Positions 17,079 to 23,937 of a DNA stretch of 64,000 bases are shown here, piece by piece; position 1 is the first letter of the stretch; every line of letters begins with the position of its first letter. The position numbers and the translations under genes are program-made. Under the pieces are notes generated by a model. It searched no databases. It was not told where the DNA came from and saw only the letters and a list, made by a program, of their open reading frames with translations. The DNA comes from Bacteroidota bacterium (GTDB lineage Bacteria; Bacteroidota; Bacteroidia; B-17B0; Aurantibacillaceae), in NCBI GenBank assembly GCA_017303905.1, contig JAFLBH010000005.1, positions 1-64,000 on the forward strand. Reading direction: 5' to 3'.

Positions 17079-18608
17079 CTACTCCCACTCAATAGTTGCC
17101 GGTGGTTTTGAACTAATATCATACACCACGCGATTAACGCCACGTACTTTATTAATAATTTCGTTCGACATCTTCGCTAAAAACTCATATGGTAAATGCA
17201 CCCAGTCGGCTGTCATACCGTCTGTAGAAGATACTGCACGCAGCGCCACTACATTCTCATATGTACGCTCATCACCCATTACACCAACACTCTGCGCGTT
17301 TAATAAAATCGCACCTGCTTGCCAAACCGTATTATATAAATCGTGAGATTTTAGGCCATTAATAAATATGGCATCCACCTCTTGTAATATTTTCACTTTC
17401 TGCTCACTGATATCACCTAAGATACGAATCGCTAAACCCGGACCCGGGAACGGATGACGATTCAAAATATTATCGTCAATTTCCAAGGCGCGACCTACTC
17501 TTCTCACTTCATCTTTAAACAAACTACGTAATGGCTCTACCACTTGTAATTTCATGAAGTCAGGTAATCCGCCCACATTATGATGTGATTTAATAGTTGC
17601 ACTCGGACCTTTTACAGAAACACTTTCAATCACATCCGGATAAATAGTTCCTTGTCCTAACCACTTCGCTTCCTTATCCAATTTAGATTCCTTATCAAAT
17701 ACGTCAATAAAAACCTTACCGATAATTTTTCTTTTTTGTTCAGGATCCGATACACCTTTTAAAGCTGAGTAAAATTCATTTTTCGCATCCACACCTTTCA
17801 CGTTTAAGCCCATGTGCTTATATGAATCCAATACGCTGTTAAATTCATCTTTACGCAACAAACCATTATCCACAAAAATGCAATGCAAATTAGCGCCAAT
17901 GGCTTTGTGTAATAATACGGCCGCCACACTGCTGTCAACACCGCCAGATAAACCCAAAATCACTTTATCATCGCCGATTTGTTTTTTCAAATCACTAATG
18001 GTTGTTTCGATAAAGGAAGCAGGTGTCCAGTTACCACTGCATTTACAAATATCATATACAAAGTTCTTCAGCAATTGTTGTCCATCGGTGCTATGATACA
18101 CTTCAGGATGAAACTGAATAGCGTAGGTATCTTCACCTTCAATTTGGTATCCTGCCACTTTCACATCATGTGTACTTGCAATAATTTTATAATTAGAAGG
18201 CGTTTTTAAAATAGTATCACCATGACTCATCCAAACTTGTGAGCCCTCAAAAATATTATTGAATAATTTATTCTTTGAATCAACAAATTGTAAATGCGCG
18301 CGTCCGTATTCACGTGAATTAGATTTCCCCACTTCACCACCATAAAAATGAGCTAAATATTGTGCGCCATAACATACACCTAATAAAGGCATTTTACCTT
18401 TGATGTTTGATAAATCCGGCTTTGGCGGATTTTCTTCGCGCACGCTATGCGGACTACCTGAAAGTATAACACCTTTTATATCAGAGGTTATTTTTGGGAT
18501 TTTATTGTAAGGATGGATTTCGCAGTACACATTTAGCTCACGTAACCTTCTGGCTATTAATTGTGTGTATTGAGAACCAAAGTCGAGGATTAAAATTTGT
18601 TCTTGCAT
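17079..18608 (-). CDS. guaA: GMP synthase (glutamine-hydrolysing)
   Basis: GuaA aminates XMP to GMP using glutamine and ATP. The 509-residue protein has an N-terminal class I glutamine amidotransferase with nucleophile Cys79 (GVCYGAQ) and the His167/Glu169 pair (QFHPEVYHS). The ATP pyrophosphatase domain has the P-loop SGGVDSS (221-227), and the C-terminal dimerisation domain has [11 protein letters not shown] and ends in TIEWE, the normal GuaA C terminus. Length and order are standard. The gene starts at the ATG at 18608 and is the last clear core gene before the cassette that starts near 18.7 kb. Confidence 0.98.
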   Translation of the reverse strand: MQEQILILDFGSQYTQLIARRLRELNVYCEIHPYNKIPKITSDIKGVILSGSPHSVREENPPKPDLSNIKGKMPLLGVCYGAQYLAHFYGGEVGKSNSREYGRAHLQFVDSKNKLFNNIFEGSQVWMSHGDTILKTPSNYKIIASTHDVKVAGYQIEGEDTYAIQFHPEVYHSTDGQQLLKNFVYDICKCSGNWTPASFIETTISDLKKQIGDDKVILGLSGGVDSSVAAVLLHKAIGANLHCIFVDNGLLRKDEFNSVLDSYKHMGLNVKGVDAKNEFYSALKGVSDPEQKRKIIGKVFIDVFDKESKLDKEAKWLGQGTIYPDVIESVSVKGPSATIKSHHNVGGLPDFMKLQVVEPLRSLFKDEVRRVGRALEIDDNILNRHPFPGPGLAIRILGDISEQKVKILQEVDAIFINGLKSHDLYNTVWQAGAILLNAQSVGVMGDERTYENVVALRAVSSTDGMTADWVHLPYEFLAKMSNEIINKVRGVNRVVYDISSKPPATIEWE

Positions 18609-18711
18609 AATGAATTAACAAAAATACAATTTATTAAGAGGTAATTTTAGCCAAAAAGAACTAATTTTTAAGAATAGATAAACATCCTAAAAACAGCTTT
18701 TGACGTTCGAA

Positions 18712-18741
18712 AATAAAAAAGCCTCTCACTACGTGAAAGGC
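18712..18741 (-). terminator. Terminator hairpin on the minus strand
   Basis: GCCTCTCAC (18721-18729) pairs with GTGAAAGGC (18733-18741) with one mismatch around a 3-base loop; on the minus strand the stem is followed by a run of T. Hairpins of this form commonly follow tRNA genes in Bacteroidota, which fits the tRNA-like remnant beside it. Confidence 0.75.
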
Positions 18742-18752
18742 TTGTGTTTTTT

Positions 18753-18764
18753 GTCGGGGTGGCC
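18753..18764 (-). other. Possible tRNA 3'-end remnant (attachment-site candidate)
   Basis: On the minus strand GGCCACCCCGAC reads like the acceptor-stem 3' half and discriminator of a tRNA (proline tRNAs of this group typically begin CGGGGTG), and a terminator follows at the right distance. The rest of a tRNA (TPsiC loop GTTCGAA, anticodon arm) is missing from the adjoining sequence. It may be an attachment-site remnant left by integration or deletion. Support rests on a short match only. Confidence 0.3.
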
Positions 18765-18960
18765 AAACGCCCGAAATATCGGAAAATATCGCTATATCAA
18801 TAGTTTGGGGGTGATTATTTCTCTCGGATATCCTAAGAAATCTCACTCACAAAAACTCGTTTTAATACAATTTAATGCTGATTGAAAGAACGTAAAATCT
18901 TCTTCAAATATAATGCGGGTTTTGCCGTATTGCAACATTTTGTATCAAAATAAATGGATT

Positions 18961-19161
18961 TTAATCAACAAGGTTTTCCTCTATAGCTGGCTTATCGATC
19001 CCGGTAAATTCGGAGAATTCACTAACGGTTATGAATTGGTGACTGGCCTTTTCATAGTGTTTTTTGATGCGGTTTAGTAGCCTTCGGGCATATCTTTCGC
19101 TTTTTCCGGTGATCCGAACCACATCTTTTGGATAGATACATACTCTTTTGGTTCCGCTCAT
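18961..19161 (-). CDS. Small putative DNA-binding protein
   Basis: This 66-residue basic protein has a helix-rich pattern (YPKDVVRITGKSERYARRLLNRI, then FSEFTGI near 53) that resembles a short winged-helix or MerR-like DNA-binding fold; I recall similar small proteins near mobile genes in Bacteroidota but cannot name a family. It is transcribed away from the five-gene plus-strand cassette that starts at 19402, leaving a 240-base divergent gap. Its position suggests a regulator or excisionase-like role for the cassette, which is inference. The ATG at 19161 is the only good start. Confidence 0.65.
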   Translation of the reverse strand: MSGTKRVCIYPKDVVRITGKSERYARRLLNRIKKHYEKASHQFITVSEFSEFTGIDKPAIEENLVD

Positions 19162-19401
19162 ACCTTATCCATGCTTTATATACGCCTTTGACATACTTCA
19201 AAGGTATATGGACTAAGTGTTATATAAAACAGGCAAAGCAACCCAAAACGGACTAAAGAGTATGCTGCGGACACGCAACGTTAAACGAGTATGATCTCAA
19301 AATAATTTTGTGGTATCGAATGGATTTTATTCGCGATAAAGATCCGGGAGATGTTGCAACTATAAATTCAATCAATTACTAATCCTTAAAACCATTATAA
19401 A

Positions 19402-20151
19402 ATGGCAAGACAAAAAGGCATCATCAAGATAGAAGGGAAAATCGGAGATATTTCCTTCTATAAAACGCAGGATGGCCATTTGGCGCGCGAAAAAGGGGGC
19501 GTGAGCGGTGAACGTATCGCTAGCGACCCAGCGTTCGTTAGAACGCGCGAAAACGGCGCTGAATTTGGTTCTTCTGCGGCTGCCGGTAAGACCTTACGAT
19601 CTGCCCTCTTTTCGATGCTAAACACTGCTGCGGATAATCGTGTTGTATCACGATTAACTAAGGTGATGACAGACATCAAGAACCTGGATGCGACAAGTGC
19701 CCGCGGTTTAAGAAATGTAGGCGTAGCGATCGCTTTACCAGCCGCAAAGCTTCTTTTGAAGGGCTTTAACTTCAATAACCGTGCAATACTAGGAAGCGTA
19801 TTGTACAATCCTTTCACTGTTAATACCGGTACAGGTGTGATCACTATTAATGGGCTCGTGCCAATTGATGAGATTGCCGCACCACCGGGTGCAACTCATG
19901 TAACTTTTAAAGGTGCGTGGGCGAGAATTAACTTTGCTACAGGAGCCATTCAGATCTTCAACTCCAACGTAGTGAATCTTCCAATCAATGCAGTATCATC
20001 AAACGTTGTTTTGACACCAACTGGTACTCCAGCAGGTGCAGGAACAGACATATATCTATTACAGATAGAGTTTTTCCAGATGGTAAACTTAGTTCAGTAT
20101 TCACTTAAAAACGGTGCGCACAACTCACTTGCGATTGTGGAAGTAGCTTAA
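19402..20151 (+). CDS. Conserved Bacteroidota protein of unknown function, DUF6266-like N terminus
   Basis: This 249-residue protein has no signal peptide. The first 75 residues are basic and follow the pattern GxIxGKIGxxSFYKxxxG.LAR, then ASDPAFVRTRENGAEFG, and a helical AAAGKTLRSAL segment. This resembles the N terminus of uncharacterised Bacteroidota proteins such as DUF6266, where a glycine-rich strand pair precedes a helix with conserved Arg and Phe. The C-terminal half is predicted to be beta-rich with many Thr, Val, Asn and Gly, as in virion or surface structural proteins. It is the first and largest gene of a plus-strand cassette of five. A structural role is inference only. Confidence 0.75.
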   Translation: MARQKGIIKIEGKIGDISFYKTQDGHLAREKGGVSGERIASDPAFVRTRENGAEFGSSAAAGKTLRSALFSMLNTAADNRVVSRLTKVMTDIKNLDATSARGLRNVGVAIALPAAKLLLKGFNFNNRAILGSVLYNPFTVNTGTGVITINGLVPIDEIAAPPGATHVTFKGAWARINFATGAIQIFNSNVVNLPINAVSSNVVLTPTGTPAGAGTDIYLLQIEFFQMVNLVQYSLKNGAHNSLAIVEVA

Positions 20152-20156
20152 GGAGG
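20150..20156 (+). promoter_or_regulatory. Strong Shine-Dalgarno site
   Basis: AAGGAGG, a full match to the anti-Shine-Dalgarno, overlaps the stop of the preceding gene and lies 7 bases before the ATG at 20164. Such sites are uncommon in Bacteroidota genes, and a second one occurs at 20390 in the same cassette. Confidence 0.7.
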
Positions 20157-20163
20157 AAATGCT

Positions 20164-20409
20164 ATGAACAGAGGAAAATCATCGGGAGAAATGAATGTTG
20201 TGGAACGTTTATGTGCTCCAACTCCAAAATTCTTCAAAAAACTACGTGCTATTGGCTTAATACTGGCTGCTGCAGGAGGCGCTGTTATAGCGGCTCCTGT
20301 GGCTTTACCGGCGGCCGTTATTACTGCTGCAAGCTATGTTATAGTAGCCGGAAGCGTAGCGACGGCTGTTAGCCAAGCAGTAGTATGCGAAGGAGGCGCT
20401 GAAAAATGA
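20164..20409 (+). CDS. Small hydrophobic membrane protein of the cassette
   Basis: This 81-residue protein has a basic N terminus (APTPKFFKKLRAIG) followed by an Ala/Val/Gly-rich hydrophobic stretch from about residue 29 to 72, long enough for one or two membrane helices. The tail is short and ends in GGAEK. It resembles phage-type small membrane proteins in size and composition, but I do not recognise a family. A strong AAGGAGG site precedes the ATG, and its TGA stop overlaps the ATG of the next gene by four bases, showing translational coupling. Confidence 0.75.
   Translation: MNRGKSSGEMNVVERLCAPTPKFFKKLRAIGLILAAAGGAVIAAPVALPAAVITAASYVIVAGSVATAVSQAVVCEGGAEK
20390..20396 (+). promoter_or_regulatory. 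Strong Shine-Dalgarno site
   Basis: AAGGAGG lies 9 bases before the ATG at 20406 and inside the end of the preceding gene, so the coupled start is served by its own ribosome-binding site. Confidence 0.65.
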
Positions 20410-20741
20410 AAGCGCTATTAGAATCGTTGTTGATGGCGATAAAGAAATTTTGGAGAAACATCAGCAAAAACAAAGTAACAGTGATCGTGAACGTAAATGT
20501 TTGCGAGAACACGGAAACAAATCAAAATGTTTCGGTGGATGTGGAAGTTGAAATGAACAAAATTGAATTGATAGATGCAATAGCTGCAAGTGCGAAACTT
20601 ACAAAGGCTGATGCCGGAATAATTGACGCAGTAAGCATGGGAGCCAAGTTAAGCAAGGCCGATGCAGGGCGAGCAGCAGATACATCTATTGAAGCGAGAA
20701 TAAAACTAAGAACATTCAAAGCCATTGAGCCGGAACTATAA
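20406..20741 (+). CDS. Cassette protein with duplicated HU-like helices
   Basis: This is a 111-residue protein. Residues 1-22 are an amphipathic basic helix, 23-50 are strand-like and Val/Asn-rich (VTVIVNVNVCEN). From residue 51 it reads MNKIELIDAIAASAKLTKAD, almost the exact start of an HU DNA-binding protein. The same helix pattern is repeated at once as IDAVSMGAKLSKADAGRAAD, and the end RTFKAIEPEL recalls the HU C terminus (FKAG/FKPG). The DNA-binding beta arm of HU is missing. I infer capture and duplication of an HU helical half for oligomerisation or binding. An alternative start at the internal ATG (20556) would give the HU-like part alone. Confidence 0.72.
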   Translation: MKALLESLLMAIKKFWRNISKNKVTVIVNVNVCENTETNQNVSVDVEVEMNKIELIDAIAASAKLTKADAGIIDAVSMGAKLSKADAGRAADTSIEARIKLRTFKAIEPEL

Positions 20742-20767
20742 ACAATTAATTATTTAAAAAAGACAGC

Positions 20768-21196
20768 ATGGAAAAAGCAAAAACAGGCATTAACGTTATG
20801 ATTGACGTGAAAGCAACAAATTTTCAAAACGGAAACGTGTTTGAAGGACAAGGAAAATTAAAAACCGTATTCGGTGGCCGCGATGCAATGACCGAAGAGA
20901 GGCTTACTTTCAAAGGAAGCGATTGCGGAACATCCCAATTAGAGGCGAACTACAATTCGACATCAACGGGTGATTATGAAAAGAACACCGAAGTGGAATT
21001 GGATCTTAAAGGGCGTTTGCTAAAGAATGGAACCACCCAAGATGTGATTGCCACAAACGCCAAAATCAGCAAGAATGATAAAGGTGCAGAGGAAATCAAA
21101 AACGAAGATTGGTTGACGTTGAAAATCGAGAACAAGTGCGATGCACAATGTGCAACAACCGAAAGCTTCTACACAAACAAAACTTCCGAAGCGTAG
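20768..21196 (+). CDS. Cassette protein of unknown function
   Basis: I do not recognise this 142-residue protein. It has no signal peptide or membrane helix. The sequence is polar and strand-like, with TNFQNGNVFEGQGKL, a central STSTGDYEKNTEVELDLKGRLL and a C-terminal segment KIENKCDAQCATTESF containing two of its three cysteines. The regular alternation suggests a beta sandwich. It sits 26 bases after the HU-like gene in the same direction and 3 bases before a small membrane protein gene, so it belongs to the same transcription unit. Confidence 0.7.
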   Translation: MEKAKTGINVMIDVKATNFQNGNVFEGQGKLKTVFGGRDAMTEERLTFKGSDCGTSQLEANYNSTSTGDYEKNTEVELDLKGRLLKNGTTQDVIATNAKISKNDKGAEEIKNEDWLTLKIENKCDAQCATTESFYTNKTSEA

Positions 21197-21199
21197 TTT

Positions 21200-21385
21200 G
21201 TGAGCGGGAATCATCACATAGCTACCGGAACGATTGCGGGCACTGTTTCAGGAACGGCCTTGACCGTATTGGTGAACATAGGTTCATCTGACATAATTAA
21301 AACAGCTATCCTTGCTGCTCTTGGAGCTGTGGTAAGCTTTTCGGTATCGGTGCTGCTGAAATGGTTGGTTAAACCGCGAAAGTGA
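21200..21385 (+). CDS. Small two-helix membrane protein, holin-like in size
   Basis: This 61-residue protein starts with GTG three bases after the preceding stop. It has two hydrophobic helices (about residues 7-26, rich in Gly and Thr, and 33-55) and a basic end KPRK, so both ends probably lie on the cytoplasmic side. The shape resembles small phage holins or pore proteins, but the match is one of topology only. It is the last gene of the cassette; the terminator follows within 20 bases. Confidence 0.65.
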   Translation: MSGNHHIATGTIAGTVSGTALTVLVNIGSSDIIKTAILAALGAVVSFSVSVLLKWLVKPRK

Positions 21386-21402
21386 CTTTAAAGGCAAATA
21401 GT

Positions 21403-21448
21403 AAAGCCGCCCCCCTTCGATAAACTCAGGGACCGGGCGGCTTTTTTT
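21403..21448 (+). terminator. Rho-independent terminator of the cassette, with a repeat in its loop
   Basis: A perfect 10-base GC-rich stem (AAAGCCGCCC at 21403-21412 with 21435-21444) is followed by a T run. The 22-base loop consists largely of the CCTTCGATAAACTCAGGGA repeat also seen at 4367. It ends the cassette transcript and could stop opposing transcription too. Confidence 0.88.
21414..21432. repeat. CCTTCGATAAACTCAGGGA interspersed repeat, second copy
   Basis: The copy differs from the one at 4367-4385 at two or three positions and forms the loop of the terminator above. Confidence 0.55.
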
Positions 21449-21465
21449 GTGCTTATAATTGGCAT

Positions 21466-22158
21466 CTATAAATTCTCAATGATACCTCTATAATCCCTGC
21501 CAATTGGAATTGATGCGCCACTCACTTCAATGATTTCAGATGTATACGATTCAATTTTGCTAATTGATACTATGAATGAACGGTGAACCCGCTTGAATAG
21601 ACTTGTCGGTAAAATGCTTTCAATCTCGTGCGTGCTCATCTTTGGAATGAATTCCTTTTTTGTTGTTACAATTTTAATATATTCGCGCTGGCTCTCTATG
21701 TAAACAATTTCTGAGAATAGAATCTTAACTTTCTTTTTCTGAACAGTTATAAAAACAGAATCCTTTGTCTCAATGTTTTCTTTCCTTTCAGTAATTTCGA
21801 TTTGTTTTGTCTTTACCTTGTTAACTGCTATTAAGAAGCGTTCAAATGCAAATGGTTTTAGCAAGTAGTCAGTCACATTCAAATCAAAACCCTCAACAGC
21901 GTATTGATTGTAAGCAGTTGTAATAATTACAGCAGGCGGATGTGACAGCGTTTTTAAAAATGCCATGCCCTTCAATTTAGGCAGATGAATATCTAAGAAA
22001 ATAAGTTCGGTGGAATTATCACGCAAAAATTCAGTAGCAAGTAAAGCACTTTTAAATGTTGCCTGAAGTTCAAGAAACGGAACTTGAAAAATATAATCAG
22101 ACAAGATCTTAGTTGCCAATGGCTCATCCTCTATTACAATACACTTTATTTTAGCCAT
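21466..22158 (-). CDS. LytTR family response regulator
   Basis: This 230-residue regulator has a receiver domain with the acidic pair near residues 10-12 (IEDEP) and phosphorylated Asp56 (IFLDIHLP), plus the switch residues in ITTAY and LLKPF. The C-terminal LytTR DNA-binding domain spans about 133-230 and includes IVYIESQREYIKI and FKRVHRSFIV. It is the cognate regulator of the kinase whose gene overlaps it by eight bases. The pair probably controls the membrane protein and hydrolase genes transcribed divergently from 23394, although no operator could be fixed. Confidence 0.95.
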   Translation of the reverse strand: MAKIKCIVIEDEPLATKILSDYIFQVPFLELQATFKSALLATEFLRDNSTELIFLDIHLPKLKGMAFLKTLSHPPAVIITTAYNQYAVEGFDLNVTDYLLKPFAFERFLIAVNKVKTKQIEITERKENIETKDSVFITVQKKKVKILFSEIVYIESQREYIKIVTTKKEFIPKMSTHEIESILPTSLFKRVHRSFIVSISKIESYTSEIIEVSGASIPIGRDYRGIIENL

Positions 22159-23227
22159 GGCTTGCCAAATTAATTTTTAAAGTAGCAGTAAACTCAGCTT
22201 CCTTTTTCTCAACGATCAAACTAAAATCTTTATAAAGCAATTCCAGTTGTCGCCTAAGATTTGAAAGTCCAATATTTTCCTTCAAAGTTTTATCGTCATT
22301 TGAGCTTTCTGTAGAATTTTTTATGCAAAATATTAGTTGTTTCTTGTTAACGGAAAGATCAATATCAATTACCGGCTTATCGCTTGTTTCTGAAACACCG
22401 TGCTTAAAGGCATTCTCAACCAGTGGTATCAATAATAAGGGTGGTAACGGTTGTTTCAAATCGTCTATATTCTGATTGAAATTAAGACGCAATGAATCGT
22501 CGTAACGCATTTTTTCGAGCGCGATATAATCGCTAATAATTTCTAATTCCTGCTCTACAGTTATAAATTCTCCGTTGGTTTCATACAGCATGAATCGTAA
22601 GATCTTTGAAAGTCGTAAAATTGATTCCGGAGCTAAATCAGATTTGTCTCTTGATAGTGAGTAAATATTATTTAGTGTGTTGAATAAAAAGTGAGGATTC
22701 GTTTGTGATTTGAGATAATTCAATTCTGCCTCTTGTTTTTCGAGGCGTAATTTCTGAGCGGTTTGTTTTAATTTGAAGTTATCATAAAAGAGTTTTGAAA
22801 TTCCAAAAAAGAAAAGTGAAGTAAAACCGCCCTGAGCTTGATACATCACATCTTCAATAACTATAGAAAAGGCTGTATCCGGAATTATCTTGACATGTCT
22901 TAAGGTGGTGAAAACATGCAACTGTGTTCCAAGATACTTCCAAGCATACAAACCAAATGATAGAATAATAAATTGGATCGCTACAAGAAAACTCCCAATC
23001 AGGATATTAAAAAAGACAGTTGTTCTTTTCTTAACTATAAAAGGAAGACCATATTCGAAGAAAACAAAATTGGCAATGATAAGAAAAATGACCCGCCATA
23101 ATTCATTAATGGATTGAGGAAAAAATATTCTGGAACTGCTCAGCGAAGCATTAAAAATCCAAATCGATAGCCAGGCTAATCCTACCCATAAATAAAATTG
23201 AAATCGTTTATTAAAAAGTGTATTCAT
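22151..23227 (-). CDS. LytS-like sensor histidine kinase
   Basis: This 358-residue membrane kinase has about four hydrophobic helices in residues 12-148, a coiled coil, then the His_kinase motif with phospho-accepting His179 in TNPHFLFNTLNNIY. The ATP-binding part contains the N box VENAFKHG (Asn271) and ENIGLSNLRRQL as the G box region. This is the standard Bacteroidota LytS/YehU layout, which lacks a separate dimerisation domain of the EnvZ type. The response-regulator gene overlaps its 3' end, so both are made together. Confidence 0.94.
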   Translation of the reverse strand: MNTLFNKRFQFYLWVGLAWLSIWIFNASLSSSRIFFPQSINELWRVIFLIIANFVFFEYGLPFIVKKRTTVFFNILIGSFLVAIQFIILSFGLYAWKYLGTQLHVFTTLRHVKIIPDTAFSIVIEDVMYQAQGGFTSLFFFGISKLFYDNFKLKQTAQKLRLEKQEAELNYLKSQTNPHFLFNTLNNIYSLSRDKSDLAPESILRLSKILRFMLYETNGEFITVEQELEIISDYIALEKMRYDDSLRLNFNQNIDDLKQPLPPLLLIPLVENAFKHGVSETSDKPVIDIDLSVNKKQLIFCIKNSTESSNDDKTLKENIGLSNLRRQLELLYKDFSLIVEKKEAEFTATLKINLASHG

Positions 23228-23393
23228 TCTCTTGTTTTCTAAGTAAAGGTAGGTAAATGTTTTTACTCGTTGCGTTTGAGATAGCTATAGAATTATGCTG
23301 TATATAGACCAAAATCTGTTGTTTGTTGACGGTAGCCTCTAGCTCTTGTTTTTATTCTGCAGCTTTGCCTCATAAGAATAAACTCAAGAAAAA

Positions 23394-23897
23394 ATGACTT
23401 CAATTGAAGAAAATAAGCAAAATCTCGTACTTGAACCGACACAAAGACCTTCTGCATTTAGTTTTAAAGGTCTATTAAAAAAAGACTATGTAAACTACGA
23501 AGGGGTAAGAAGAATTAATATATATGTTATGAGAATCTATTTTGTTTTAATGTTTGTTTTTGTTGGCACAGAAGCTTGGAGAGTAATCATTACGCACAAA
23601 GGCGCATGGCATCCAACGATTGCCGTGGCTTGGTGTACTTGGGCTGCGTATTCAACTCTTGCTTTATTAGGTGTGTTTCATACACTCCGAATGCTGCCTG
23701 TAATGCTCTTTATGATCTTCTACAAGTGTCTTTGGCTTGTGATCGTAGCCTTCCCTTTATTGTCCTCAGGTACACTCAAAGGCTCACCAGCTGAAGAAAT
23801 GACTTATACCTTCTGCGGTATTATCATACCTCTACTTTTCATGCCCTGGAAATTTGTATACCGGAATTATATTTTACCAAATAGAAAAAGCAATTGA
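23394..23897 (+). CDS. Multi-pass membrane protein of unknown function
   Basis: This 167-residue protein has a polar N terminus of about 45 residues and then four predicted membrane helices (about 46-64, 77-97, 98-122 and 133-150), ending in a basic tail. I do not recognise a family. It is divergent from the LytS/LytTR operon and 40 bases upstream of a serine hydrolase gene in the same direction, so it may be under control of that two-component system. Confidence 0.75.
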   Translation: MTSIEENKQNLVLEPTQRPSAFSFKGLLKKDYVNYEGVRRINIYVMRIYFVLMFVFVGTEAWRVIITHKGAWHPTIAVAWCTWAAYSTLALLGVFHTLRMLPVMLFMIFYKCLWLVIVAFPLLSSGTLKGSPAEEMTYTFCGIIIPLLFMPWKFVYRNYILPNRKSN

Positions 23898-23937
23898 TCG
23901 CAAATCATAACTAATTATTCAACTAAAACTAAGAACC

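Larger units (their letters stand above)
18609..18960. other. Intergenic boundary region between guaA and the small-gene cassette
   Basis: No gene is supported here. The segment holds a minus-strand terminator hairpin (18712-18741) and, directly upstream of it on that strand, a 12-base match to the 3' end of a tRNA (18753-18764). Short frames overlapping the hairpin are judged to be chance. It probably marks the left edge of inserted DNA. Confidence 0.5.

Noticed and set aside
18661..18885. Short frames on both strands across the terminator near 18.7 kb
   Set aside because: They cross the hairpin and tRNA-like remnant, lack protein-like sequence and have no conserved start.
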